A stretch of 13,106 nucleotides of DNA from the NCBI GenBank assembly GCA_026398675.1, contig JAPLSK010000148.1:1-13106 (forward strand). Direction: 5' to 3'. The translations under genes were made by a program, and so were the position numbers. This DNA is from a bacterium. GTDB taxonomy: Bacteria; RBG-13-66-14. Under the pieces are notes generated by a model that was given only the letters and a program-made list of their open reading frames with translations, searched no databases and was not told the DNA's origin. Of the stretch, positions 6,475 to 13,106 are shown one piece after another (position 1 is the first letter of the stretch; the number at the start of each line of letters is the position of its first letter).

Positions 6475-7964
6475 TGGGTGAAATGGACGAGGACCTGCTG
6501 TACAAGATAATGGCGGCTATCGCGGGCGATACGACCCACGAGGCCCACTTCAACCGCCTCAACCCCGCCGATGTCGAGGATTCCGACGCCTGCATCATGC
6601 TGTCGCTCTTCTACCACCGGCACGACGATTACGGACGGGCCCAGATCTTCGAAGACCAGGCCAGGCTCTTGACCGAAGCCGCCTTCGTCCGCACGCGGTC
6701 GAGTCGCGACGACCGCCTCAACCTCAAATCAGGGGTACCGATGTCCGACGATATTATGGACGAGGTCCGCTCGGCTCTGGCCGGCGGTCCCGGAACGCCC
6801 GCCGCCAAGTTCGCCCACATCCTGCCCGCCAAGCTCGACGACGTGACGACCTGCAACGCCCTGGGCGATTTGTACGCCAGGATCGGCAACTCGCAGCGGG
6901 CCTTCGCTTTCTACCACCGGGCCGCCGAGCTCTACAAGGAGGACGGCTACAACACCAAGGCCATCGCCATCCTGCGCAAGGCCACGCGCCTCGGCTCGCC
7001 GCCCGTGGACGCCCTGTGGGAGCTGGGCGAGCTCTACGCCGCCGAGGGCTTCAAGGCCGAAGCCTCCGGGCAGTTTCTCCGCTTCGCCGACTCGAACCGC
7101 CGCGCCGGCGACGCCCTGGCCGTCCTGAAGGCCTACGAGCGCATCGTCTCCCTGGACCCGAATAACCCCCACATCGCCGTCATTCTCGCCGATATGTACA
7201 CCAAGAGCGGGCTGTTGGAGAAGGCCAGACGGGAGTACGAGCGCGCCCTCGACCTCCTGCGCGATCATCAGGAGTTTGAGGAGATCGAGAGGATAACCGA
7301 GAAGCTCAATGCCCTTCACGTTCCGCCCGCCGAGCGGCCCGAGGAGACCCGGCCCGTCAGCCGCCGCGAATCCTCCGACCTCATCGTCATCCCCGAGGGC
7401 GGGATGGAGCTCGACATCGTGGAGGAGGAGCCCCCGGAAATCATTGTGGAGCCGGAGTACGAGTCCGTATTCGATGAGGAGACCACCGACGAGCTCCTCG
7501 AGGAGCCGACCACGGACGAGGGCACCGGGGTCATCCTCTACGCCAGCTTCGACAAAATCATCGGCGAGTTCAAGCAGGCGATGAGCACCCTCACCGAGGG
7601 GGACGACCCCCAGGGGCACTACGACCTGGGAATCGCCTACAAGGAGATGGGGATGCTCAACGAGGCGATAATCGAGCTCCAGGCGGCCTCCCGGCACACG
7701 GAATTCCAGACCAAGGCGCTGCCCGTCCTGGCCGACTGCTTCGTGGACAAAAAGATGCCCGAGCTGGCGGTGAAACAGCTGGAGCGGGCCATCACCCTCA
7801 CCGACTCGGAGCAGGAGCTCCTGGCCATGCACTACCAGGCGGCGATGCTCTGCCTCCAGCTCGACCGGCGCCCCGAGGCCGTCAAGCACCTCCGGGATTG
7901 CTTCTCCATGGACGCCGGCTACCTCGACGTGGCCAGGCGTCTCGACCGGTTGACGAAGAAGTGA
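6474..7964 (+). CDS. TPR-repeat protein with acidic linker
   Basis: A 496-residue soluble protein without signal peptide or membrane span. The N-terminal 100 residues are helical. TPR-type repeats then cover about 116-290, for example CNALGDLYARIGNSQRAFAF, ALWELGELYAAEGFKAEAS and the pair around 212-260. Residues about 300-350 are a strongly acidic, probably disordered linker. A second TPR block covers about 360-490 and contains the common bacterial signature YDLGIAYKEMGMLNEAIIEL. Proteins of this type scaffold complexes, often for pili, secretion or gliding, but no partner is visible here. The ATG at 6474 overlaps the comB stop; a second ATG at 6483 has a slightly better upstream GGGTGA and is possible. 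It is in an apparent two-gene operon with comB. Confidence 0.8.
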   Translation: MGEMDEDLLYKIMAAIAGDTTHEAHFNRLNPADVEDSDACIMLSLFYHRHDDYGRAQIFEDQARLLTEAAFVRTRSSRDDRLNLKSGVPMSDDIMDEVRSALAGGPGTPAAKFAHILPAKLDDVTTCNALGDLYARIGNSQRAFAFYHRAAELYKEDGYNTKAIAILRKATRLGSPPVDALWELGELYAAEGFKAEASGQFLRFADSNRRAGDALAVLKAYERIVSLDPNNPHIAVILADMYTKSGLLEKARREYERALDLLRDHQEFEEIERITEKLNALHVPPAERPEETRPVSRRESSDLIVIPEGGMELDIVEEEPPEIIVEPEYESVFDEETTDELLEEPTTDEGTGVILYASFDKIIGEFKQAMSTLTEGDDPQGHYDLGIAYKEMGMLNEAIIELQAASRHTEFQTKALPVLADCFVDKKMPELAVKQLERAITLTDSEQELLAMHYQAAMLCLQLDRRPEAVKHLRDCFSMDAGYLDVARRLDRLTKK

Positions 7965-7975
7965 CCCCCGGGCGG

Positions 7976-7994
7976 GAGGCTCGAACGGCGCCTC
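7976..7994 (+). terminator. Weak hairpin after the TPR gene
   Basis: GAGGC (7976-7980) and GCCTC (7990-7994) can pair around a 9-base loop and are followed by only GTTT. It lies in the 124-base gap between the comB-TPR operon and the next operon. It is weak as an intrinsic terminator. Confidence 0.25.
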
Positions 7995-8088
7995 GTTTGA
8001 AAAGGGGATTACGCGGTGTCGGCGCGTCCCGTCGGGCCGGGGTGTAAAACGTGGGGGCCGAGCGCCCCTCTCTCTATAACCGGGAACC

Positions 8089-10695
8089 ATGATAGATAAA
8101 CCGCCTCTGAACGGGAACGGCACACTCATCCGCGAGACGGGCTCGGGCCTGAGGGTCATCGTCCGCCGGGACCCCGCCGTCCCGGTGGTCACCGTGTGGG
8201 TCTGGGTGGGCGTGGGCAGCGTGAACGAGCCCGACGGATCGGGCGGCGTCTCCCACGTCATCGAGCACATGGCCTTCAAGGGGACCCCGACCCGGGGCGT
8301 GGGCGAGATAAGCCGCGAGATAGAATCCCACGGCGGCTTCATCAACGCCTTCACCGGCTACTACGCCACGGCCTACTTCGTCAGCCTCCCCCGGAAGCAC
8401 GCGGGTCTCGGCATCGAGGTCCTGGCGGACGCGTTGTCCAACCCGCTCTTCGACCCGGCCGAGCTGGCGCGGGAGCTCGAGGTCGTCGGGGAGGAGATTC
8501 GGATGCGCGACGACCAGCCCGATACACGGCTGTGGGAGTCGGCCGCCGGGCAGGTGTACACCGTCCACCGCATGGGCCGCTCCGTCGGCGGCCACCTGGA
8601 CGTGGTCAAGGCCTTCACCCGCGACCAGGTTCTCGACTACCACCGCCGGCACTACACGCCGCGCAACTCCCGGGTGGTGGTGGTCGGCGACGGGGAACCC
8701 GAGACAATCTTCTCCGAGGTGGAGCGGCGCTTCTCCGCCTACGACCACCCATTCCGCGAGCCGGACCCCGCTCCACCGGAACCGGAGCAGCTCGGGCCCC
8801 GGTTCAGGGTCGAGGAGATGCCGGTGAACCGGGCCCATCTGGCCCTGGCCTGGCCCACCCCCGGACAGCTCCACCCCGACACGCCCTCCCTGGACATTCT
8901 GACCGGCGTGGCCGGCGACGGCCTCTCCAGCCGCCTATACCGCCGGGTCAAGGACGAGCTGAACCTGGTGGACGACATCTCGGCCTCCCTGGTGACGGGC
9001 GACGACGCCGGCATCTTCTACGTGGAATGCGAGCTGGACCCCGCCGACGTCCGGCGGGCCCTGGCGGCGATTCTGGGCGAGGCGGCGCTCTTGCGGGAGC
9101 GGCCCGCGGGGGCCTACGAGCTGAACCGGGTCCGCAACACGGTGGAGCTCTCCTACCTCCAGGAGCGCGAGACCGTGGAGGGTCAGGCGCACGAGCTGGC
9201 CCACTACGACCACCTGGGCGACTGGCGCCGGGCCGAGGAGTATCTCCGCGGCCTCTACGCGGTCAGCGCCGAATCGGTCCTCGGGGCGGCCGGGCGGTAC
9301 CTCGCCCCGGAAAAGCTCTCCGTGGCGCTGGTGGTCCCCCGGGGGCGGGCGGCGGAGCTGCAAAACCTGGAACACGCGGCCGACCGTTCGTCCCCGCCGC
9401 CGGTCCGCCGACCCCTGGCGGAGACGCCCCCCCGCCCCGTTTCCCCCTCGCCGGTCTCCGTCGAGGAGACGGTCCTGGGAAACGGCGTGCGCCTGGTCCT
9501 CCGCCGCAACACCACCCGCGCCCTCGCGTCGGTGGCGGCCTTCACCGCCGGGGGGCTCTTCGAGGAGCCGACCGGGCTCGAGGGTGTGACCAACTTCGCC
9601 CTGGAGATGGCGCTGCGCGGCACCAGCGAGCACGACGCGGAGGAGTTCCACGCCCGGGTGGAGTACTACGGGGCGGAGCTGGACACCGACGTTCAGCGCG
9701 ACTTTTACGGGTTCGAACTGGACTGCGCCGCCCGCCACCTGGACCCGGGGCTGGCCCTCCTCGCCGAGACCCTGACGCGGCCCGCCTTCCCCGAAAGCGA
9801 GCTGGAGCCCAAGCGGAGCGACATTCTGGCCGAGATTGCCACCCGGACCGACGAGGCGTCGGCGTACACCCTGGGCCGGGTCAACACCGCCCTCTACGCG
9901 GGGCGGGGGTACGGGCGCTTCCTGGACGGGCGCGACGAGACGGTACGCGCCCTGGACGCCGCCGCGCTCACGGGGTGGTACGGCGACCGCTTGCGGGCGG
10001 ATCGGCTGGTCATCGGCGTCAGCGGCGCCTTCGAGCGCGACCCTTTGCTCGAACGGCTCGAGGAGCTGTTCGGCGGGCTTCCCAAGGGTGACGGTGCGCC
10101 CGACGCGCCCCCGCGCGTCTACGGCACGGACTGCGTGGAGGAACGGCTGCCCAAGCAGCAGACCCACGTGGCGCTGGCCTTCCCCGCTCCGGCGCTGGGC
10201 GACGACAGACGTTTCGCCGCCAATGTGCTGGCCCAGGGGCTGAACGGGGCCGGGAGGAGGCTTTTCATCGAGCTGCGCGACCGGCTTCACCTGGCTTACG
10301 TCGTATTCTTCCTCTACCGACCGCTCCGCGGCGCGGGTGGGTTCTTCAGCTACATCGCCACCCAGACGGAGCGGGGCGAAGAGGCGCTGGACGCCCTTCG
10401 GGGCGAGTTGGATCGGGTCGCCCGGGAGGGGCTCGACCCCACCGAGGTGGCCGAGGCCAAGGAGCACGTCATCGGGCTCTACCAGCTCGGGCGCCAGAGG
10501 AACGCGGCGTCCGCCGCCTCTTACGCCGGCGCCGTAATCCAGGGGCTCACCGCCCGGGACGTGGACCTCTACCCCGAGCGCATCGCCCGGGTCACCCCCG
10601 ACGAGGTCAACGCCGTGGCGGCGGAGAGCCTGGACCCGTCGCGCGGCGCGCGGTGCGTCATCCGGGGGACTATGCCGGACCGGAAGACGAGGTAG
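8089..10695 (+). CDS. M16-family zinc metallopeptidase, fused active and inactive halves
   Basis: An 868-residue cytoplasmic-type protein with two complete M16 units. The first unit (about 12-430) carries the inverted zinc motif HVIEH at 56-60, with the distal glutamate in ELEVVGEEIRMRD (Glu136 or nearby), as required for zinc binding and peptide cleavage. A Pro-rich linker (about 440-465) follows. The second unit (about 466-860) keeps the fold (LGNGVRLVL, then the C-terminal RRLFIELRDRLHLAY segment), but its zinc motif is replaced by NFALE in GVTNFALEMALRGT, so it should be catalytically dead. One active and one inactive half forming a clamshell is the known plan of pitrilysin-like enzymes. 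No signal peptide is seen. The stop is 2 bases before the next gene's start, so it heads an operon with the NuoF-like and ferredoxin genes. Substrate unknown. Confidence 0.9.
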   Translation: MIDKPPLNGNGTLIRETGSGLRVIVRRDPAVPVVTVWVWVGVGSVNEPDGSGGVSHVIEHMAFKGTPTRGVGEISREIESHGGFINAFTGYYATAYFVSLPRKHAGLGIEVLADALSNPLFDPAELARELEVVGEEIRMRDDQPDTRLWESAAGQVYTVHRMGRSVGGHLDVVKAFTRDQVLDYHRRHYTPRNSRVVVVGDGEPETIFSEVERRFSAYDHPFREPDPAPPEPEQLGPRFRVEEMPVNRAHLALAWPTPGQLHPDTPSLDILTGVAGDGLSSRLYRRVKDELNLVDDISASLVTGDDAGIFYVECELDPADVRRALAAILGEAALLRERPAGAYELNRVRNTVELSYLQERETVEGQAHELAHYDHLGDWRRAEEYLRGLYAVSAESVLGAAGRYLAPEKLSVALVVPRGRAAELQNLEHAADRSSPPPVRRPLAETPPRPVSPSPVSVEETVLGNGVRLVLRRNTTRALASVAAFTAGGLFEEPTGLEGVTNFALEMALRGTSEHDAEEFHARVEYYGAELDTDVQRDFYGFELDCAARHLDPGLALLAETLTRPAFPESELEPKRSDILAEIATRTDEASAYTLGRVNTALYAGRGYGRFLDGRDETVRALDAAALTGWYGDRLRADRLVIGVSGAFERDPLLERLEELFGGLPKGDGAPDAPPRVYGTDCVEERLPKQQTHVALAFPAPALGDDRRFAANVLAQGLNGAGRRLFIELRDRLHLAYVVFFLYRPLRGAGGFFSYIATQTERGEEALDALRGELDRVAREGLDPTEVAEAKEHVIGLYQLGRQRNAASAASYAGAVIQGLTARDVDLYPERIARVTPDEVNAVAAESLDPSRGARCVIRGTMPDRKTR
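10689..10692 (+). promoter_or_regulatory. Ribosome binding site fixing the GTG start of the NuoF-like gene
   Basis: GAGG lies 5 bases before the GTG at 10698, overlapping the end of the M16 gene. An upstream in-frame GTG (10653) would add 15 residues inside the M16 coding region and has no such site. Confidence 0.55.
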
Positions 10696-10697
10696 CC

Positions 10698-12461
10698 GTG
10701 ACCGGAGAACCGATTTCCCTCTTCGACCGCTGTTGCGAACGCTGCAGCCACACCGGCGCGGAACCGTGCGGTGACTGGCTCGCCTGCCGCACCACCGGCC
10801 CGTTCTGCCACGCGGACTCGAAGTGCGACGAGGCCAAGGCGGCGGTGGCGCGGCGCATCGCCTTCGGCCCCGGAGCCCTCGTCGGGGTGGGGCAGGGCGA
10901 CTGCGGGCGCGGGGTCGGCTCCGGTGAGGTCCTGAAGGTTCTGGGGAAAGGGCTGCCCGGCGATTCCTTCGAGGTCGTCCCCACCGGCTGCCTGGGCTTC
11001 TGCTCGGCGGAGCCGCTGGTGTGGGTGGCGCGGCCCGCGGAGCCGGTCGCCCTCTTCGGCGGCGTCACCCCCGACGTCGCCGTCGAGCTCGCCTGGCGAC
11101 TCGCCGACGGCGTGGGGTGGCCGGAAAAGGTGCTGGCCCTCCTCCCGCCCGCCCTGGCAGAGGAGCGCTCATTCCGCGACAACCGCCACCTGTACACCGT
11201 CGAGGAGGTCCAGGGCGGCTACTACCCCTTCTTCTTGGACAAGCAGATGCGGCTCGTGACGGCGCACTGCGGCCTGTCCCGCCCGACCGATCTCGACGAT
11301 TATCTCATGCGCCGGGGGCTGCACCCGCTCTACGTCCTCCTGCGCCACCTGACCCCGGAGGAGGCCTTCGCCTTCCTCGAGGAGTCGGGGCTGGAATCGC
11401 GCGTCACCGGCGAGCCCGTGGCGCCCGTCTGGCAAAGATTCTCGGGGACGGAAGGCGGGTTGATCCGCCTCGACCTGCGCGACGGGAGGACCAACCCGCC
11501 CCCCCTCGCCCGGCGGCTCCTCGAGGGGCTCCCCTTCCAGGTCCTCGAATCCCTCCTCCTGCTGGGGCTGGTGACCCGGACCGTCCGGGCGGAAATCGTC
11601 CTCCCCGGCGACTGGGACGGCCTCCACGAGGCGACGGCGCACGGGGACGACCTGCGGCGGCGTTACGCCCCCCGGGGGACGGCGCCCGAGGAGAACCTGC
11701 GAGCCGCCCTGGACGCCCTGCGGGGCCGCGGCCTGACGGGGGGAAATATCCTCGGCACTGACTTCTCCTGTTCGGTGAAGCTCGTCCGCGAGCCCTCGGA
11801 GGACGGGGAGGCGCTCGTGGTGGACCTGGAGACGGTCCTCAACGTGCCGGCCATCCTGGAGATGGGCGGGGAGTGGTTCCGGGGGTACGGCCACGGCCGG
11901 CACCCCGGCACGAAGTGTCTCCTGGTGGGCGGACCGCTGGCGGCGAAGGGCTTTTTGGAATTGAACCTGGGCACGCCGCTGGGCGACGTGCTGAACCTGG
12001 TCTGCGGCGGCGGCGAGGGCTCCGTCAACGAGGCGGTGCTGGACGGCGGCGGGGCGGTGCCGGCGGCGGAGTTCGACGCAATCCTCGACTTCCCCGACCC
12101 GGAGGAGCTGCCCGGCCCGCCGGTCCTGGGCACGCCCGCAACGGTCGTCTTCCGGATCGCCGGGGAGGAGTGGGAGCCCGACCGGGTGGAAAACGAGGAG
12201 CGGCCAGAGGTCCGCCTCTCGCCCCTGACCGGCCTTTTCGCCCGTTACAAAGAAATCACCCCGCCCGCCGGGCTGCCGGCGAGCGTCCTTTTAGGCTGGC
12301 GGATGGCGGGACAGCGCCTCTGTGTCATGACCACGGGCGCCGTGGAAGAGGCGGAGCTCTACCACGCCGGGCGGCTGGCCGGCTACCTGAGCCGGGAGGC
12401 GCCCCCCGAGATGGCCCGCTGGGCCATGAACCTGTTGAACACCCTCCACTCCCAAATTTGA
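10698..12461 (+). CDS. NuoF/HydB-like protein lacking FMN, NADH and 4Fe-4S motifs
   Basis: A 587-residue protein. Residues 10-45 are a Cys-rich segment (Cys12, 13, 16, 24, 30, 37, 43). Residues 58-125 resemble the thioredoxin-like ferredoxin domain at the N terminus of HydB-type NuoF: GQGDCGRGVGSGEV (Cys69) and TGCLGFCSAEP (Cys98, Cys102). From about 175 the NuoF fold is recognisable: LDDYLMRRGLHPLY and TPEEAFAFLEESGL (198-232), RRLLEGLPFQVLES (272-285), GLTGGNILGTDF (345-356), DLETVLNVPAI (376-386), HPGTKCLLVGGPL (402-414) and LNLGTPLGDVLNLVCGGG (422-439). The glycine-rich FMN loop expected directly after SGL, the acidic GDEGDPGAF region, the GAGAY.CGEE region and the C-terminal ESCG.C..CR cluster motif are all absent. 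It therefore probably cannot act as an NADH dehydrogenase flavoprotein. It may be a structural or regulatory paralogue, or it may use other cofactors. Confidence 0.75.
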   Translation: MTGEPISLFDRCCERCSHTGAEPCGDWLACRTTGPFCHADSKCDEAKAAVARRIAFGPGALVGVGQGDCGRGVGSGEVLKVLGKGLPGDSFEVVPTGCLGFCSAEPLVWVARPAEPVALFGGVTPDVAVELAWRLADGVGWPEKVLALLPPALAEERSFRDNRHLYTVEEVQGGYYPFFLDKQMRLVTAHCGLSRPTDLDDYLMRRGLHPLYVLLRHLTPEEAFAFLEESGLESRVTGEPVAPVWQRFSGTEGGLIRLDLRDGRTNPPPLARRLLEGLPFQVLESLLLLGLVTRTVRAEIVLPGDWDGLHEATAHGDDLRRRYAPRGTAPEENLRAALDALRGRGLTGGNILGTDFSCSVKLVREPSEDGEALVVDLETVLNVPAILEMGGEWFRGYGHGRHPGTKCLLVGGPLAAKGFLELNLGTPLGDVLNLVCGGGEGSVNEAVLDGGGAVPAAEFDAILDFPDPEELPGPPVLGTPATVVFRIAGEEWEPDRVENEERPEVRLSPLTGLFARYKEITPPAGLPASVLLGWRMAGQRLCVMTTGAVEEAELYHAGRLAGYLSREAPPEMARWAMNLLNTLHSQI

Positions 12462-12476
12462 GCCGAGGTGCGACCG

Positions 12477-13106
12477 ATGACTGACCACCAGGTGTCGTTC
12501 ATCCTCGACGGCCGAGAGGTTCAGGCGCCGCCCGGAACCACGGTTCTGGAGGCCGCGCGCAAGCTCGGCCACGCCATCCCCACCCTCTGCCACCACCCCC
12601 TCCTGGACACGAACGGCCGCTGCGGCGTCTGCACCGTGGAGCGTGAGCCGGCGGTCATGATCCGGGCCTGCTTGACGCCGGTGGAGCAGGGGGCGGTCTA
12701 CCACACCGGCTCTCCGGCCGTCGCGGCCCACCGGCGAGAGGTGGTCAAGCTCCTTCTCTCCCGCCACGAGCTGGCCTGCCACACCTGCGACCGGCACGGG
12801 GAATGCGAGCTGGAGCGGCTGGTTGGGCGGTTGGGCATCACCGACGGCTCCCCGGTCGGGCTGTCCGCGCAGACCCTCACCGACCGGTCATCGGCCTCGT
12901 TGTCGCTTTTGGGCGACCGCTGCCTGGTCTGCGGTGACGATATCTTCGTGACCCAGGTTGACCGTATCATGCAGGGCATCGAGAAGGACGCAGCCAACTG
13001 CGTGCTGATAAAACCCAACCAGGTCGGAACACTCACGGACACCTTTGACGCGGTGCGCCTTGCCCATACCCATGGCATGGACACGGTCATGAGCCACCGC
13101 TCCGGT
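12477..13106 (+). CDS. NuoG/HydA-type ferredoxin domain joined in frame to enolase C-terminal part (incomplete at window end)
   Basis: 210 residues are visible, with no stop before the edge. GAGGTG ends 6 bases before the ATG, which is 15 bases after the NuoF-like stop. Residues 1-75 are a 2Fe-2S ferredoxin with Cys38, Cys49, Cys52 and Cys65. Residues 97-112 hold the His-Cys 4Fe-4S motif H-x3-C-x2-C-x5-C (His97, Cys101, Cys104, Cys110), as in NuoG and HydA. DRCLVCG (147-153) begins the next cluster motif with Cys149 and Cys152, but the third cysteine, expected at 155, is Asp. From residue 154 the sequence is enolase: DDIFVTQ, then AANCVLIKPNQVGTLTDT with the catalytic-type lysine, and SHRSG. 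The enolase N-terminal domain and most of its barrel are missing. Thus the first half is a normal electron-transfer subunit and the second a fragment of an unrelated enzyme. Confidence 0.85.
   Translation, partial: MTDHQVSFILDGREVQAPPGTTVLEAARKLGHAIPTLCHHPLLDTNGRCGVCTVEREPAVMIRACLTPVEQGAVYHTGSPAVAAHRREVVKLLLSRHELACHTCDRHGECELERLVGRLGITDGSPVGLSAQTLTDRSSASLSLLGDRCLVCGDDIFVTQVDRIMQGIEKDAANCVLIKPNQVGTLTDTFDAVRLAHTHGMDTVMSHRSG
12930..12938. other. Junction between ferredoxin-type and enolase-type sequence
   Basis: The reading frame passes from a NuoG-type C-L-V-C-G into the enolase G-D-D-I-F-V-T block here. Hand-counted GC is 121 of 170 bases (71%) just before and 100 of 171 (58%) after. The residues shared by both families at the join (L-V, then G) would be only a few bases of microhomology. 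Confidence 0.75.

Noticed and set aside
8075..8080. TATAAC as a -10 element for the M16 gene
   Set aside because: It would start transcription within a few bases of the ATG, and no -35 hexamer is seen at the right spacing.
6729..8354. 541-codon minus-strand ORF opposite the TPR gene
   Set aside because: It overlaps two well-supported plus-strand genes and has no recognisable domain; an antisense open frame is expected at this GC content.
8196..10091. 631-codon plus-strand ORF within the M16 gene
   Set aside because: It is an off-frame reading of the M16 peptidase, rich in Arg, Gly and Pro, without domains.
8935..10467. 510-codon minus-strand ORF opposite the M16 gene
   Set aside because: It is antisense to the M16 coding sequence; no ribosome binding site or domain.

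Overview
The window is a stretch of high-GC bacterial chromosome, about 70% GC in the host genes by hand counts of sample rows. It is interrupted by a roughly 2.5 kb low-GC segment (about one third GC) carrying a restriction-modification system. Its right edge ends in a puzzling in-frame gene chimera. The housekeeping genes are all bacterial (YidD domain, AccC, M16 peptidase, NuoF/NuoG-like proteins). Nothing identifies a genus. The mix of divergent TPR proteins, a ComB-family enzyme and an atypical NuoF homologue suggests an uncultured lineage, possibly from a metagenome assembly; that last point is inference.

Positions 1-1639 (minus strand) hold a tightly packed membrane cluster, read right to left: a YidD-domain protein with a signal peptide, a TPR protein with a C-terminal membrane domain, and the start of a YihY/BrkB-family membrane protein that runs off the left edge. 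A short intergenic region carries two divergent extended -10 promoters. The rightward one serves accC (biotin carboxylase, 1776-3119), which ends just before a strong hairpin.

Positions about 3222-5757 are foreign-looking DNA: a DNA methyltransferase (plus strand, TTG start), a convergent candidate restriction endonuclease, and upstream of that an XRE-type regulator of controller (C) protein size with a C-box-like operator. No integrase or transposase is present. The host/foreign composition boundary falls inside a small 39-codon ORF whose stop overlaps the methyltransferase start.

Positions 5761-7964 resume host sequence with a ComB-family (2-phosphosulfolactate phosphatase) gene overlapping a 496-residue TPR protein. 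From 8089 a second operon begins: a double-domain M16 metallopeptidase, a NuoF/HydB-like protein that has lost the FMN, NADH and 4Fe-4S motifs, and a NuoG/HydA-type ferredoxin domain. After its second cluster-binding region, this last gene switches in frame at about 12933 into the C-terminal part of enolase and continues off the right edge. GC drops from about 71% to about 58% at that junction. It is either a contig chimera, a recombination scar or a genuine fusion; because the enolase part lacks most of the enzyme, an artefact or scar is more likely than a new enzyme.
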